In this document: piece by piece, positions 34,561-45,599 of the stretch
Numbering within the stretch: the stretch's first letter is position 1
Layout of the letters: every line of letters starts with the position of its first letter
NCBI RefSeq assembly: GCF_041378895.1
Contig: NZ_CP144212.1
Span: 337,001 to 401,000 of the forward strand
From: Dechloromonas sp. ZY10
Lineage (GTDB): Bacteria > Pseudomonadota > Gammaproteobacteria > Burkholderiales > Rhodocyclaceae
Direction: 5' to 3'
Length of the DNA: 64,000 bases
Made by a program: the position numbers and the translations under genes
The notes under the pieces: model-generated
What the model was told of the DNA's origin: nothing
What the model saw: the letters and a program-made list of their open reading frames with translations, nothing else
The model's database searches: none

Positions 34561-35856
34561 CTAGAACAGCTCGATCGCCGCCTTGCCGCCTTGGCGGTCG
34601 GTCGGAGCCAGGCTGCCCGCCTGTTGATGGTGGGCGCGTTCATGATCGACAAAGGAGCCGAGGATACTCTTGATTGCCTGTCCGCCAAAGTTGACCGTGC
34701 CTTCTTCCAGGCGCAGTTCCTGGCGCATTTGCTCAAGCACGGCGTCTTTGTCGCTTTGCGCCCGGTCGAGGCGTTCGAGCATCTGGCGGATGATGTCCTG
34801 ATACTGGACACTGGCGAGCATGGCATTGATCTGGTCGGCCAGCTCAGCGTTGATTGCGGCGCCTTCGCTCACCCGGTGACGCAGGTTCTGGCTTTCTGTT
34901 TCGCTTTGCTGCTGCAGGATTTCGACCGAATGGAGCAGGTGCAGCGCATGTTCGAGTTCGCGCTGGGCGGTTTCCTGGTGTTCCTTGCTGAAGGCGTTGG
35001 CAACGCTGCGCTGGGCACGCTCGATGCCTTGCCAGACTTCGTCCGCCGCTTCGCTGGAGCGATTGGCGAGCTTGCGCACCTCGTCGGCGACGACGGCAAA
35101 GCCGCGTCCCTGTTCGCCGGCCCGGGCGGCTTCGATGGCGGCGTTAAGCGCCAGCAGGTTGGTCTGGGCGCTGATGTCCTTGATGATCTCGACCAGTTTG
35201 CCGAGTTCGCTGACGCTGGCGATGATGTGGGTGAATTGTTCGCGCTCGGCCTCCATCCGTTCCGGCAACTGGCCGAGGAAATCCTTGATCTCACCAATGG
35301 CCCGCCCGGGGTTCGTGGCGTCGTCAGCGTGCGTCTGATGTACGTCGCGCAGCAACGTGATCAGGCGGTTGCTTTGCTGGTCCAGCGCCAGGATGCGTTC
35401 GACGATCTGGGTCGCCGATGATTCGGTAAACCGGACCACTTCTTCGTGTGCGGCAAAAAAACGGGTTTCCAGCGTGTGCACCTGCTCCAGCGTGGCCGCC
35501 GTGTCCTCGCATTTTTCCTGCAGCAGGTTGCGTTCCATCAGTAGCAGCGACATGTATGACAAGCTGCTGAGAAAGGTGGTTTCGACGCCGCCCCACTGGC
35601 CGATGCGGTAGCGCGACAGGGCGTAGAACAGCAGGCTGCCGACGGCCAGGATTGCCAGTGCGGTAACCAGCGGTGCCAGAACGTGCGGCGAGATGCCGAG
35701 GCGGGCGCCGGACTGCGCCAGCGCCTCCGAGAAAACCAGGCCGCCGAGGGCCACGATGATCGCATTGCCGATCAGGAAGGAGAAGAAAAAACGGCGGATC
35801 TGCGACAGCAGACGGTAGGCGTTTTCATTCCACTGGCGTTCAAGTTCGCGATTCAT
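34561..35856 (-). CDS. Methyl-accepting-type signal transducer, short N-terminus, no sensor domain
   Basis: 431 residues. Two close membrane helices (about 24-50 and 60-82) leave almost no periplasmic loop, so any stimulus must be intramembrane or cytoplasmic. A long coiled coil leads to the MCP signalling hairpin: [20 protein letters not shown] followed by [20 protein letters not shown]. No HAMP, PAS or C-terminal CheR-tether is visible. Such proteins contact CheA/CheW arrays or other kinases. The start ATG overlaps the stop of the upstream GGDEF-EAL gene (ATGA), so the two are co-translated and probably work together. Confidence 0.9.
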   Translation of the reverse strand: MNRELERQWNENAYRLLSQIRRFFFSFLIGNAIIVALGGLVFSEALAQSGARLGISPHVLAPLVTALAILAVGSLLFYALSRYRIGQWGGVETTFLSSLSYMSLLLMERNLLQEKCEDTAATLEQVHTLETRFFAAHEEVVRFTESSATQIVERILALDQQSNRLITLLRDVHQTHADDATNPGRAIGEIKDFLGQLPERMEAEREQFTHIIASVSELGKLVEIIKDISAQTNLLALNAAIEAARAGEQGRGFAVVADEVRKLANRSSEAADEVWQGIERAQRSVANAFSKEHQETAQRELEHALHLLHSVEILQQQSETESQNLRHRVSEGAAINAELADQINAMLASVQYQDIIRQMLERLDRAQSDKDAVLEQMRQELRLEEGTVNFGGQAIKSILGSFVDHERAHHQQAGSLAPTDRQGGKAAIELF

Positions 35857-38450
35857 GGTTTTCCCGTCGGATTTTGATGTTGTTGTAATGAATTCTGCAA
35901 TTGTACGACCTCGGCTGCACTCTGCGGCTTGCCAAACAGATAACCCTGGACAATCTCGCAGCCGGCAGCGCGGATGTGTTCGAGTTCGCCGGCATGCTCG
36001 ACCCCTTCGGCAACAATCTCCAGCCCCATCAGTCGCCCCAGGCCGGCGATCAGATGCACCACGCCCTGCGATTTTTCCGAGTGCGGCAGGGTGCGGACAA
36101 AGGAGCGGTCGATTTTCAGCGTGGCAATCGGCAAGCGGGTCAGGTAGGAGAGCGAAGAGTAACCGGTGCCGAAATCGTCAAGCGCGCTACGGATGCCCAG
36201 GGCGCGCAGTTGTCCGAGCAGGTTCACCATGTGCTCGATGTCGAGCAGGGCCATTCGCTCGGTCACCTCCAGCTCCAGCAAATAGGGCGGAATCCGGTGC
36301 TTGGCCAAGGCGGCGGTGATCCGGTCGATCAGTTCCGGGTCGTTGAATTCGCTGGCCGAGACATTGATCGACATGACCAATTCAGGCATGCCGGCATCGA
36401 GCCAGCGGCGCAGCTGCCCCAGGCTTTCGTCGAGCAGCCAGGCGCCGACCTGGCGGATCAGGCCAGTGTCTTCCAGCAAGGGGATGAACTCGTCTGGCGG
36501 CACCAGGCCACGGGTCGGCGATTGCCAGCGCATCAGGGCTTCGACGCCGCGCAGGCTGTGTCCGTCGGCATCGAGTTGCGGCTGGTAGACCAGGAAAAAT
36601 TCCCGTTCATCAACTGCCTGCTGCAGGTCGTGGCCGAGTTCGAAGCGTTTGCGCACTTCGGTGTCCATGGCCGGTGCAAAAAAGTGGTAACGGTTGCGCC
36701 CGGCCTTTTTCGCCGAGTACATCGCGATGTCTGCCAGCTTGATCAGTTCCTCGGCATGCCTGGCGTCGGCGGGGTAGCAGGCCAGTCCGACGCTGGTGGA
36801 GACAATATGCTTCTGCCCGGCGAGCAGGACCGGTTGCCGGCGCTTTTCGATGATTTGCTCGGCAATCCGCTCCAGTACCTGTGGATGCTCGAGATCGCGG
36901 ATGATCACCACGAATTCGTCGCCGGCCAGACGGCCGACAAAATCGCTCTGGCGAACGCTGTGGCGCAGGGTGTCGGCGACGTGGCGGAGCAATTCATCGC
37001 CAACCGGGTGACCCAGGGCATCGTTGATGTCCTTGAAGCCGTCGAGGTCGAGAAAGGCGAGTCCAAGACTGTTCCCCTTGCGTTCTGCTTCCTGCAGCGA
37101 TTCGGCGAGGCACTCCTCGAAGGCCCGGCGGTTGGGCAGGCCGGTCAGCGGGTCGCTGTGCGCCTGCTGGGCCAACTCTTCGCGGCTGACGCGCAGCTCG
37201 GCTTCGTTTTGCACCAGTGCGGTGATGTCGTGAAAGCTTTCAATCACACCGGTGACCTTGCCGTCGAGGTCGCAGAGCGGGCTGGCGGCAACGTCGTAAA
37301 GGATCGGCTGATCGTTGGCCCCTGTCCCGACGTGGGTCAGACGGATGATTTCTCCCTGGGCAGCAATCTCCTTCAGCGGGCAGCGGCGCTGATGTTCCTG
37401 GCAGGGCGAGGCAAGTCCGTGAATCACGTAGTGGCAAAGGTTGTCCCGGTCGTTCCGGAAACGTGTGCCGCAGCGTTCGCGCAGTGCCCGGTTGTGGCTG
37501 ACGATGCGGTAATTGCTGTCAATCACCAGTACCGGGTCGTGCAGGTTCTCCAGCACGGTATCGAGAAACAGCTTCTGGTGTTCGATATGGCGGGCTTTTT
37601 CGGAGAGCAGGCGTTCGCGCTGGCTGATTGCTTCGACCATTTCGTTGAACTTGCCGATCACCCGGTCCACTTCGTCGTGTCGGGCAGAAATCGGCAGGAT
37701 CGGAAACTGGCCTTCGCCGCAGTCTTCGACCGCCGCAGCCAGTGTGCGCAGCCGGCGTAGCTGGAAGCGCTCAAAAGCTGTCAGCAGGGTAAGGAAGAGC
37801 ACGGCGCCGGTGACGGTGATTGCCAGCAGGCGGGTCCAGATCAGTTCGCTTTGTTCGGCCCGACGATTCTCGATCCGGGTATACAGGACGCCGCGCAAGT
37901 CGCCATTCCGGTAATCGAAACCTCCGGCTTCGGCGTAGCGGGCCTGGATCAGCGGCAGGGTTTCGCCACGTGGACCGTGGCAGGCGAGGCAGGCTGGCTC
38001 GATCCAGAGCGGCGCCGACATCTGGTAGCCGGGCTGGCCGTCGGGCAGGCGGATGCTCTGGAAGTGCAGTTTTTCTTGCGGATGCGCCTTGAAATGCTCG
38101 ATCGCCGTCTGGCTGTAAGCATCGGCCCGGTTCCGGGGGTTGCGCGGATTGTCGGAGACGTTGGCAAACGTGGCGAGGTTGTCCGTCTCGGCCTGATGAC
38201 GCTGGGCCATTTCACTGATCGTGCTGCCCGGGCAAAGGCGGATTGTCTGTTCGTTGAGGGGCAACTCCGCTTGCTGTACGCGTTCGCGGTAAGTCTGGCG
38301 CATCAGCAGCAGCAGATGGGTGCTGTCCTCCAGGGTTCTGCGGGCGGTTTGCTCGGTGGTCTGGCGGAGCGTCACCATGTCGAAAAGCAAGGAGACGACC
38401 AGCAGGCAGGCTACAGCCAGGGCAGTGATTTTGAGGATCAGGGAGCGCAT
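35853..38450 (-). CDS. GGDEF-EAL protein with periplasmic CxxCH (DUF3365/Tll0287-like) sensor, HAMP and PAS
   Basis: 865 residues. TM1 at 5-25; periplasmic domain 30-200 with [10 protein letters not shown] and a c-type haem motif CLACH at 154-158, matching the Tll0287-like/DUF3365 sensor pattern; TM2 205-227; HAMP; PAS ([20 protein letters not shown]); GGDEF; EAL. The cyclase signature is [11 protein letters not shown] (AGDEF variant, often active) with an RQSD I-site. EAL residues [39 protein letters not shown] and AEGVEH are intact. Predicted: redox- or ligand-gated c-di-GMP turnover. ATG 38450 is used. The gene heads a two-gene unit with the following MCP gene. Confidence 0.92.
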   Translation of the reverse strand: MRSLILKITALAVACLLVVSLLFDMVTLRQTTEQTARRTLEDSTHLLLLMRQTYRERVQQAELPLNEQTIRLCPGSTISEMAQRHQAETDNLATFANVSDNPRNPRNRADAYSQTAIEHFKAHPQEKLHFQSIRLPDGQPGYQMSAPLWIEPACLACHGPRGETLPLIQARYAEAGGFDYRNGDLRGVLYTRIENRRAEQSELIWTRLLAITVTGAVLFLTLLTAFERFQLRRLRTLAAAVEDCGEGQFPILPISARHDEVDRVIGKFNEMVEAISQRERLLSEKARHIEHQKLFLDTVLENLHDPVLVIDSNYRIVSHNRALRERCGTRFRNDRDNLCHYVIHGLASPCQEHQRRCPLKEIAAQGEIIRLTHVGTGANDQPILYDVAASPLCDLDGKVTGVIESFHDITALVQNEAELRVSREELAQQAHSDPLTGLPNRRAFEECLAESLQEAERKGNSLGLAFLDLDGFKDINDALGHPVGDELLRHVADTLRHSVRQSDFVGRLAGDEFVVIIRDLEHPQVLERIAEQIIEKRRQPVLLAGQKHIVSTSVGLACYPADARHAEELIKLADIAMYSAKKAGRNRYHFFAPAMDTEVRKRFELGHDLQQAVDEREFFLVYQPQLDADGHSLRGVEALMRWQSPTRGLVPPDEFIPLLEDTGLIRQVGAWLLDESLGQLRRWLDAGMPELVMSINVSASEFNDPELIDRITAALAKHRIPPYLLELEVTERMALLDIEHMVNLLGQLRALGIRSALDDFGTGYSSLSYLTRLPIATLKIDRSFVRTLPHSEKSQGVVHLIAGLGRLMGLEIVAEGVEHAGELEHIRAAGCEIVQGYLFGKPQSAAEVVQLQNSLQQHQNPTGKP

Positions 38451-38533
38451 GTCGTAAGGCAGAGAAACGCCGAAGTCCAAGATTAGCGTTTGCCGATGAT
38501 GGCTGCCAAGCCAACTCCCGCCTTATTCGGGAG

Positions 38534-38596
38534 GCGGTTGACGTGTGTCAACCGGAGGCGAGGCTCGCCGTTGCGGCGTACCTCGCGGTCAACCGC
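38534..38596. repeat. Nested inverted repeats after rph (GGTTGAC/GTCAACC)
   Basis: GGTTGAC-GTGT-GTCAACC at 38536-38553 forms a 7-bp hairpin. GCGGTTGAC (38534-38542) also pairs with GTCAACCGC (38588-38596), giving an alternative 9-bp outer stem. They end just before the rph stop and could act as a factor-dependent terminator or RNA 3' stabiliser. No U-tract is present, so this is not a classical terminator. Confidence 0.55.
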
Positions 38597-38597
38597 T

Positions 38598-39314
38598 TCA
38601 ACTGGCGAGCGCGGTCCGCTGCGCGGCGAGCAGGCGCGTGATGCCGAGTTCTGCCAGATCAACCAGAACGTTCATCTGCGGGCGGGTAAACGGGGTGCCT
38701 TCGGCGGTGCCCTGGATTTCGACGATGCCGCCCTGGCCGGTCATGATCACGTTCATGTCGGTGTCGCAGTCGGAGTCTTCCGGGTAGTCGAGGTCAAGGA
38801 CCGGGGTGCCGGCAAAAATCCCGACCGAGACGGCGGCGACCTGGTCGCGCAGCGGATTCACGGTCAACTTGCCAGATTGCACCAATTTCTCGCAGGCATC
38901 GTGCAGCGCCACCCAGGCGCCGGTGATGGCGGCGCAGCGGGTGCCGCCGTCGGCCTGCAGCACATCGCAGTCAAGGGTGATCTGGCGCTCGCCAAGTGCG
39001 CTCAGGTCGGTCACTGCGCGCAGGCTGCGCCCGATCAGGCGCTGGATTTCCTGCGTGCGCCCGGTTTGCTTGCCCTTGGCTGCTTCGCGCGCCGAGCGGG
39101 TGTGGGTCGAACGGGGCAGCATGCCGTACTCGGCGGTGACCCAGCCCTGGCCTTTGCCGCGCAGAAAGGGGGGGACATTTTCTTCGACCGAGGCGGTGCA
39201 CAACACTCGGGTGTCGCCCATTTCGATCAGGACCGAGCCTTCGGCGTGACGGGTGAAGTTGCGGGTGATCCGTACCGTGCGGAGTTGGTCGGCTTGGCGT
39301 TGGCTGGGGCGCAT
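38598..39314 (-). CDS. rph: Ribonuclease PH
   Basis: 238 residues, full length. N-terminus [20 protein letters not shown]; phosphate-binding and catalytic blocks [40 protein letters not shown] and [56 protein letters not shown]. RNase PH is a phosphorolytic 3'-5' exonuclease that trims tRNA precursors in the cytoplasm. It is the last gene of a kinase-phosphatase-rph operon, starting 2 bases after the PP2C gene. Confidence 0.98.
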   Translation of the reverse strand: MRPSQRQADQLRTVRITRNFTRHAEGSVLIEMGDTRVLCTASVEENVPPFLRGKGQGWVTAEYGMLPRSTHTRSAREAAKGKQTGRTQEIQRLIGRSLRAVTDLSALGERQITLDCDVLQADGGTRCAAITGAWVALHDACEKLVQSGKLTVNPLRDQVAAVSVGIFAGTPVLDLDYPEDSDCDTDMNVIMTGQGGIVEIQGTAEGTPFTRPQMNVLVDLAELGITRLLAAQRTALAS

Positions 39315-39316
39315 GT

Positions 39317-40240
39317 TTATTGTCCTGGTTTTTTCGGGTTGTATTTTTCGATGGCGGCACGGATTTCCTCGATCGCTTTTTCGATCTCGTCATCCGACAA
39401 TTCGCCCTTGTAAGCCGGAGTCCGGCCAAATTCTTCCATTTGCGTTGCCACTTCGTGCAGCGCCATGGTCTGGGTCGAAATCGAGCTTGCGCTGTCTTCC
39501 GGGGTTTCTTCCCAGCGGATCGCAACCACCGACAGGTTGTCGCCGTGCGGGCCGCCCTTGACCTCGGCCTGGGCCATCAACATCGGTACCGCCTGCAGCA
39601 GGTTGGCCCCCTTCAGGGCTACCGCCATCAGGTCGCCGGAAGTGACGCCCCACAGGCCGTCGGTGGCCAGGAGCAGTACGTCGCCGTGCTCGAGTGGAGT
39701 TTTGCGCGAATATTCGATTTCCGGCGGCGTGCTGCCGCCCAGGCAACTGTAAATCTTGTTGCGGTCCGGGTGGTGGGCGGCCTGGGCTTCGGAAATCATC
39801 CCTTCTTCAAGCAGCAGGCGAATCCGCGAATGGTCGCGGGTTTGCGCCATGACCCGACCGCCGCGCAGCAGGAACAGGCGTGAGTCGCCGGCGTGCGCCC
39901 AATAGGCGACGCCGTCCTGGACTACACAGGTGACGATGGTGGTGCGCGGTGATTCGGCAAGCTGTTTGTGCGCCGTGTAGTCGATGATCGCCCGGTGCCC
40001 ATGATTGATTGCCCGTTGCAGGAACATGAACGGGTCGGGGAGTTGCGGCTTGGCTTCACGCTGGAAGCTGTTGACCAAGGTCTGGACGGCAATTTGTGCG
40101 GCGATTTCGCCGTGATGGTGGCCGCCCATGCCGTCGGCGATGACCAGTAACAGGGCGTCGCGGGTATAGCTGTAGGCCGTGCGGTCCTCGTTGTTGCCGC
40201 GGCCACCCTGGCGACTTTCCTGATAGACGGTGAATTTCAT
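39317..40240 (-). CDS. PP2C-family serine/threonine phosphatase
   Basis: 307 residues. Metal-binding motifs are [12 protein letters not shown] (first Asp), [20 protein letters not shown] (DG.GG), [18 protein letters not shown], and [21 protein letters not shown] late Asp in [15 protein letters not shown] completes the site. The C-terminal 60 residues are a charged extension. PP2C enzymes remove phosphate from Ser/Thr with Mn or Mg. The start overlaps the stop of the upstream kinase by four bases (ATGA), so it is very likely the kinase's partner. rph follows 2 bases later. Confidence 0.94.
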   Translation of the reverse strand: MKFTVYQESRQGGRGNNEDRTAYSYTRDALLLVIADGMGGHHHGEIAAQIAVQTLVNSFQREAKPQLPDPFMFLQRAINHGHRAIIDYTAHKQLAESPRTTIVTCVVQDGVAYWAHAGDSRLFLLRGGRVMAQTRDHSRIRLLLEEGMISEAQAAHHPDRNKIYSCLGGSTPPEIEYSRKTPLEHGDVLLLATDGLWGVTSGDLMAVALKGANLLQAVPMLMAQAEVKGGPHGDNLSVVAIRWEETPEDSASSISTQTMALHEVATQMEEFGRTPAYKGELSDDEIEKAIEEIRAAIEKYNPKKPGQ

Positions 40241-41190
40241 TTATTCTGATTCCTGAATATTCCGACCAGCCGGTCAAACCAGCCTCCTTCTTCCGGTTCG
40301 GCGCTGGCTTTGGGCGGGACCTGCTCGACCAAAGCCTTTTGCAGGGCAAAAACGCTTTGCGGACGTTGCAGGTGGTCAAGGTGCAGACACCAGTCGATGG
40401 TCTGCAACAGATGTTCGCTGTAGCGGCCCTGCCAGCGTTCGACCGCAGGCAGGTAGCACTCTTCCTTCTGGCGCTCATCGGCGGCTGGCGGAGCTTTGCC
40501 GGCAATGCAGGCATACATCGAGGCCCCGACGCTGTAAATGTCGCTCCATGGGCCAAGGTCGCGGCGTTCGCCGTAATGTTCGGGCGAGGCGTAACCGGGG
40601 GTGTACATCGGCTTCAGCATCGGCTGGTCCTGGACCAGTGTCTGGCGGGCCGCACCGAAGTCGATCAGTACTGGCGAATTGTTGCCGCGCAGGTAAATGT
40701 TGGACGGCTTGAGGTCGAGGTGCAGCAGTTTGTGAGCATGCACTTCGCGCAGGCCGTTGAGCATCCGGGTGAATAGCCCGCGAATGAAACGTTCCGAAAC
40801 CTTGTCGCGATGCTTCAGGATGTGTTCCTGCAGTGTGCGGCCCTTTTCGTATTCCATCACCATGTAAACGGTGTCGTTGGCGCGGAAGAAATTGAGCACG
40901 CGTACTACATTGGGGTGAGACAGGCGGGCCAGCGCCCGGCCTTCCTCGAAAAAACATTTCATGCCATAGCGAAAGGCGCCGAGATGTTCTTCCGTGATGT
41001 TCGGGCGCAACTCGCCGGCCGCACGCAGCGCCAGGCTGTTCGGCAGGTATTCCTTGATCGCTACCTGGTGGCCGGCCGGGTCGCTGGCGAGATAGACGAT
41101 CGAAAACCCGCCCAGCGAGAGCTGGCGTTCAATCGTATATTCTTCGAGGCGGTGGCCGTCGGGGAGCGGGTGATTGGCTTGTTGCGCCAT
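40237..41190 (-). CDS. Hanks-type serine/threonine protein kinase
   Basis: 317 residues from ATG 41190 (a GTG three codons upstream is an alternative). Glycine loop LSLGGFSIVYLA, catalytic Lys in QVAIKEYLP, catalytic loop LHLDLKPSNIYL (HLD in place of HRD, so a non-RD kinase), DFG in VLIDFGAARQ, and the APE-equivalent YASPEHYG. There is no transmembrane or PASTA domain, so it should be cytosolic. The substrate is unknown. It is overlapped by the PP2C gene and followed by rph, an arrangement I recall from other betaproteobacteria. It is not near type VI secretion genes, where similar pairs also occur. Confidence 0.93.
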   Translation of the reverse strand: MAQQANHPLPDGHRLEEYTIERQLSLGGFSIVYLASDPAGHQVAIKEYLPNSLALRAAGELRPNITEEHLGAFRYGMKCFFEEGRALARLSHPNVVRVLNFFRANDTVYMVMEYEKGRTLQEHILKHRDKVSERFIRGLFTRMLNGLREVHAHKLLHLDLKPSNIYLRGNNSPVLIDFGAARQTLVQDQPMLKPMYTPGYASPEHYGERRDLGPWSDIYSVGASMYACIAGKAPPAADERQKEECYLPAVERWQGRYSEHLLQTIDWCLHLDHLQRPQSVFALQKALVEQVPPKASAEPEEGGWFDRLVGIFRNQNK

Positions 41191-41267
41191 CAATCTCACG
41201 GTTATGATGCAGTTTCGGGCATTTTCGGGCGTGTTGCCCGCCCTGTAAAGCTGGAGACCTTCCCCTG

Positions 41268-42137
41268 ATGATTAGCAGCATGACCGGATATGCAGTGAAG
41301 ACCCGCGATGTCGAGCGTGGCACGCTGCAGTTTGAACTCAAAAGCGTGAATTCGCGCTACCTCGATTTTCATTTCAGGGTCATGGAAGAGTTGCGGGCAC
41401 TGGAGATGCCCTTGCGCGAACTGCTCGCTGCCAAGCTCACTCGGGGCAAGGTCGAGTGCCGCCTGTCGTTCAACCAGAACGGCGGGCGCAGCGAACATCT
41501 TGAAGCCAATCCGGCATTGCTCGACACGCTCAAGGCCCTCCAAGGGCAGGTACTTGCCTCTCTGCCCGGGGCTCAGCCGCTGAGCGTTGGCGAGGTTCTG
41601 CGCTGGCCGGGCATGCTGGGCGATCAAAGCGTTGATTTTGCCGCCCTGACGCCCGAAGTGCTGGCGCTGGCCCGCGAGGTGCTGGCCGAATTTTCCGCCA
41701 GTCGTGCGCGCGAAGGGGCAAAACTGGCGCAGTTGATCGTTGACCGTGTCAATGCGATGCGCGACATCGTGCGCGCCGTTGCGCCGCGCATTCCCGAAGC
41801 CCAGGCCTTGTTTACCGATCGCTTGCGCCAGCGCCTGCGCGAGGCGCTGGAAAGCGAGGCCGGTGAGGAACGGATTCTGCAGGAAGTTGCGGTGTTTGCC
41901 GCCCGGATCGATGTGGCCGAGGAAATCGGTCGGTTGATGACTCACCTCGATGAGGTCGAGCGTGTTCTCAAGCAAGGCGGGGCTTGTGGCAAGCGGCTGG
42001 ATTTCCTGATGCAGGAGCTCAATCGCGAGGCCAATACACTTGGGTCAAAGTCTGCGCTGGTCGAGGTTTCCCAGGCCTCGATGGATCTCAAGCTGCTGAT
42101 TGAGCAGATGCGCGAACAGATTCAGAACCTCGAATAG
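41268..42137 (+). CDS. yicC: YicC-family endoribonuclease
   Basis: 289 residues. [35 protein letters not shown], and the C-terminal half [40 protein letters not shown], then [20 protein letters not shown] are diagnostic. YicC proteins are now described as metal-dependent endoribonucleases influencing small-RNA turnover. It is divergent from the kinase gene. In many proteobacteria gmk follows directly, but here a 2.55-kb hybrid kinase gene lies between them. Confidence 0.95.
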   Translation: MISSMTGYAVKTRDVERGTLQFELKSVNSRYLDFHFRVMEELRALEMPLRELLAAKLTRGKVECRLSFNQNGGRSEHLEANPALLDTLKALQGQVLASLPGAQPLSVGEVLRWPGMLGDQSVDFAALTPEVLALAREVLAEFSASRAREGAKLAQLIVDRVNAMRDIVRAVAPRIPEAQALFTDRLRQRLREALESEAGEERILQEVAVFAARIDVAEEIGRLMTHLDEVERVLKQGGACGKRLDFLMQELNREANTLGSKSALVEVSQASMDLKLLIEQMREQIQNLE

Positions 42138-42147
42138 GATCTTCCCG

Positions 42148-44703
42148 ATGCCAGCTTCCGTGATCGAAACCTCTCGGCTTTCTTCACGGGCGTTGGCCTT
42201 GCGTCTGCTGCTTGGCGGGCTATTTTTGGCTATTGCGGTGGCCAGCCTGGCCGCCTATTTTTTGCACCTCGGTCTGCGTCAGGCCGAGGAGCGGACCCGG
42301 ATCGAAGTCGAAAACCTCGCGTTGGTGCTGGACCGGGAAATCGCATCGTCGTTTGACAAGGTTAATTTGCTGCTCGGGGCGGTAGGCGACGATTTTCTCC
42401 GGCGACGCAGCCAGGGGCAGTTTGCCGGACACGGTCTCTATCTTGACGAGTTGCGTCAGCGCTTGCCGATTCTGGCCCTGCTTGGCGTGGCCGATAGCCG
42501 CGGAATCGTCGCGCCGGGGAGTGCCAGCCAGGCGCGCGGAGCCACTTCGATCGGTGATCGCGATTATTTCCGTACCCTGCGCGATAACCCGCATCGCCTC
42601 TGGGTGATCTCCGAACCCCTGCGCGGTCGTATCAGCGGCCGGTGGGCGATCATCATTGCCCGTCGGCTGACCGACGCCGAGGGGCAATTCGCCGGGGTTG
42701 CCTACGCCAGTGTCGATCTGGCGCATTTTGAAAAACAGTTTTCCGAACTGCGCCTTGGCGAAAAAGGGGCGATTTCTTTTCGTGATGAACAATTGCGGGT
42801 GATTGCCCGGATGCCCTACGAGGCGGCCGGCTCAACCCAGATTTCCGAGGAGTTCCGGGCCGCCCTGGCGCGGGATAACCGACAAGGATGGTACGTTTCA
42901 GGGACGTCTACGGTCGACGGCGTAGCTCGGCTGTATGCTTACCGCTTCAACCCGCAGTATCGCTATTACCTTAATGTCGGGATGGAACTCGCCACCTTTC
43001 GTGATGCCTGGATGGCGCAGTTGCAAGGGACCTTTGTCCTGCTCGGGGTGCTGTTCCTGCTGATCGGCGCCGGGGCCTGGGGGGCTCATCGTGCGGCACG
43101 GCGGATCGCACTGCGTGAGCGGACCTTGCAAACCCTCTTCGATACGTCCGATGCGGCAATCTTCATGCTTGACCTCGGAGGGCGGATCGTTCAGGCCAAT
43201 CGGCGGATGGCCGAAATCTGGGGAATGGCTTACGAGCAACTCCAGGGGTGTGAATATCTGACCCTGCTGGCAAGCGGGGGTGAGGCCGAAAAACTGCGGC
43301 TGGAGCGCGTGCTGACTGGCGGGAGTGAGCAGTTGCGCAGCGAAAACGAGTATCGGCGGGCTGACGGCAGTCACTTCGTCGGGCTGCATTGCAGTCGTCT
43401 GCTGCATGGTGAAGGCGGCAGGCCGCTGGGGGCGGTTTGTCTGGTTACCGACATTACGGCCGAGCGACATAACAGTCGTGAGCTTGAGCGTTACCGCGAT
43501 CGTCTCGAGGAACTGGTTGCCGAGCGAACGGCCGAACTGGAGTTGGCCAAGGAGTATGCCGAGGGAGCAAGTCGGGCCAAGAGTCGTTTTCTGGCCAATA
43601 TGAGTCATGAAATCCGGACCCCGATGAATGCGATCATTGGCTTGACCCATCTGCTCCAGCGCGATCAGCCGACGTCGCAGCAGGGTGAGCGTTTGCGCAA
43701 GATCGGCGTGGCCGCCGAACACCTGCTGGCCGTGCTCAATGACATTCTCGATATTTCCAAGATCGAATCGGGCAAGCTCAACTTGCAGGCCGAACCCTTC
43801 GTGCCGCAACATCTGCTTGAACGGGTGCTGGCCTTGTGCAGCGAGCGGGCGCAAGCCAAGGGGCTGACGCTGGTTGGCGAGTTTGCCGGGTTGCCGCCAT
43901 GCCTGTTGGGCGACGCAACTCGGCTGAGTCAGGCTCTGCTCAACTATCTGAGCAATGCGATCAAGTTTACCGAGCAAGGAAAAATTACCTTGCGGGTGAC
44001 TTGCCCTGACGCTGATACACAGTTCGTGGTGTTGCGCTTTGAGGTCGAGGATAGCGGGATCGGCATCGCGCCTGAGGTGATGCCCCGCCTGTTCCATGCC
44101 TTCGAGCAGGTCGACGATTCAACCACCAGGCGTTTTGGCGGTACTGGCCTGGGTTTGGCGATCACCCGCCATCTGGCGCGTCTGATGGGAGGGGATGCCG
44201 GTGCCGAAAGCCGGCCGGGGCTGGGCAGCATCTTCTGGATGACGGTCCGACTGGCGCGTGCCGGCGCAGTTCAGGCTCCGACCGAGGCACCAGTCGCGCG
44301 TCCGGCAACGCAGCGCTATCCCTCGGCGCGGGTGCTGCTGGTCGAGGACGATGCGGTGAGTCGCGAAGTCGCGGCGGATTTGCTGCGTGAATTCGCTGGG
44401 ATCGAGCCGGAAGTCGCCGAGAGTGGCGAACAGGCCCTGGCCAGGCTGGCACTGGCGAGTTACGACCTGGTCTTGCTCGATCTGGCGATGCCCGGGATCG
44501 ATGGCTTTGAAACGGCCCGCCGGATGCGCCGCTTGCCGCACGGGCGTACGCTGCCGATCGTTGCCTTGACCGCGAATGTCTTTGCCGATGACCGGCGACG
44601 CTGTCTGGAAGCCGGGATGAATGACCATCTGGCCAAGCCTTTGGGGCCGGCGGCACTGGAGCAGGTGTTGCAGCAATGGCTAGGGGCAGCTTCGGTACAA
44701 TAA
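42148..44703 (+). CDS. Hybrid sensor histidine kinase (Cache-PAS-HisKA-HATPase-REC)
   Basis: 851 residues from ATG 42148. TM1 near 19-41; extracytoplasmic Cache-type domain about 42-285 ([50 protein letters not shown]); TM2 about 295-318; PAS ([20 protein letters not shown]); HisKA with the phospho-His in [14 protein letters not shown]; HATPase motifs ([31 protein letters not shown]); and a C-terminal receiver with Asp in [16 protein letters not shown]. Cache domains bind small organic ligands. Output must pass from the receiver to an unlinked phosphotransfer protein. It sits between yicC and gmk, 10 bases after yicC. Its kinase core is strikingly close to the truncated kinase at the right edge. 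Confidence 0.95.
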   Translation: MPASVIETSRLSSRALALRLLLGGLFLAIAVASLAAYFLHLGLRQAEERTRIEVENLALVLDREIASSFDKVNLLLGAVGDDFLRRRSQGQFAGHGLYLDELRQRLPILALLGVADSRGIVAPGSASQARGATSIGDRDYFRTLRDNPHRLWVISEPLRGRISGRWAIIIARRLTDAEGQFAGVAYASVDLAHFEKQFSELRLGEKGAISFRDEQLRVIARMPYEAAGSTQISEEFRAALARDNRQGWYVSGTSTVDGVARLYAYRFNPQYRYYLNVGMELATFRDAWMAQLQGTFVLLGVLFLLIGAGAWGAHRAARRIALRERTLQTLFDTSDAAIFMLDLGGRIVQANRRMAEIWGMAYEQLQGCEYLTLLASGGEAEKLRLERVLTGGSEQLRSENEYRRADGSHFVGLHCSRLLHGEGGRPLGAVCLVTDITAERHNSRELERYRDRLEELVAERTAELELAKEYAEGASRAKSRFLANMSHEIRTPMNAIIGLTHLLQRDQPTSQQGERLRKIGVAAEHLLAVLNDILDISKIESGKLNLQAEPFVPQHLLERVLALCSERAQAKGLTLVGEFAGLPPCLLGDATRLSQALLNYLSNAIKFTEQGKITLRVTCPDADTQFVVLRFEVEDSGIGIAPEVMPRLFHAFEQVDDSTTRRFGGTGLGLAITRHLARLMGGDAGAESRPGLGSIFWMTVRLARAGAVQAPTEAPVARPATQRYPSARVLLVEDDAVSREVAADLLREFAGIEPEVAESGEQALARLALASYDLVLLDLAMPGIDGFETARRMRRLPHGRTLPIVALTANVFADDRRRCLEAGMNDHLAKPLGPAALEQVLQQWLGAASVQ

Positions 44704-44727
44704 GCTTTTTTTGCAGGGAAGGAAGAC

Positions 44728-45336
44728 ATGGCCGGGAATCTTTATGTCGTCGCGGCGCCTTCGGGGGCGGGCAAGACCACCTTGGTGCGGCTGTTGCTGG
44801 AGCGCGAGCCGGCGGTTCGCTTGTCGATTTCCTGGACCACGCGCGGGCCCCGTCCGGGCGAGGAGAACGGTCGTGAATACCATTTCACTGCGGTCGACGA
44901 GTTCAAAGCGATGATTTCGCGGCAGGAGTTCCTGGAGTGGGCGGAAGTTCACGGCAACTACTACGGGACTTCGAAAAAATGGATTGCCGACCGCCTGGCC
45001 GAGGGCGCGGACGTGTTGCTGGAAATCGACTGGCAAGGCGCGCAGCAGGTAAGAGCCGAGTTTCCCGGTGCGATCGGCGTGTTTATCCTGCCGCCCTCCA
45101 TGGAAGAATTGACCCGGCGCCTGACCGGTCGCGGGACCGATGCCCCGGAGGTGATTGCCCGGCGGTTGGCGGCGGCGCAAGCCGAGATGCGGCATGTCGG
45201 CGAATTCGACTATGTTATAGTTAACGACCGGCTTGAGCAGGCGCTGGATGACTTGTGCGCGGTGGTTCGCGCCTCCCGTCTGGCACTGCCCGCGCAACGT
45301 GCGCGGCACGCCGAACTCTTTGCCCGACTTGTCTGA
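44728..45336 (+). CDS. gmk: Guanylate kinase
   Basis: 202 residues. P-loop [15 protein letters not shown] at 9-23; GMP-binding region [74 protein letters not shown] with the lid arginines. It phosphorylates GMP to GDP in purine metabolism. The gene starts 24 bases after the hybrid kinase and precedes rpoZ by 34 bases, so gmk-rpoZ-spoT keep their usual order. Confidence 0.98.
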   Translation: MAGNLYVVAAPSGAGKTTLVRLLLEREPAVRLSISWTTRGPRPGEENGREYHFTAVDEFKAMISRQEFLEWAEVHGNYYGTSKKWIADRLAEGADVLLEIDWQGAQQVRAEFPGAIGVFILPPSMEELTRRLTGRGTDAPEVIARRLAAAQAEMRHVGEFDYVIVNDRLEQALDDLCAVVRASRLALPAQRARHAELFARLV

Positions 45337-45370
45337 TGGGCTATTACTGCCCGCTTTTGAGGTTTCCCCC

Positions 45371-45577
45371 ATGGCTCGTGTTACCGTTGATGATTGCCTG
45401 AAACGTATTCCCAACCGCTTCCAGATGACGCTGGCAGCTGCGCACCGTGCGCGCCAGATCGCCAACGGCGCAACGCCGCTGGTCGATCCTGAGAAGGACA
45501 AGCCGACGGTGGTCGCATTGCGCGAACTGGCCATCGGCAAAGTCGGCCTGGAAGTGCTGAACCGCGGCCAGGCTTGA
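45371..45577 (+). CDS. rpoZ: RNA polymerase omega subunit
   Basis: 68 residues: [58 protein letters not shown]. Omega helps assemble the beta' subunit and forms part of a ppGpp-binding site on RNA polymerase. Its position directly before spoT (22-base gap) is the standard proteobacterial order. Confidence 0.97.
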   Translation: MARVTVDDCLKRIPNRFQMTLAAAHRARQIANGATPLVDPEKDKPTVVALRELAIGKVGLEVLNRGQA

Positions 45578-45599
45578 TCGCCGGGGCGGGAGGCTGCGC

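Noticed and set aside
40237..41190. PpkA/PppA-type kinase-phosphatase of a type VI secretion system
   Set aside because: No Tss/Hcp/VgrG or FHA genes lie nearby, and the pair is joined to rph and yicC, a housekeeping context.
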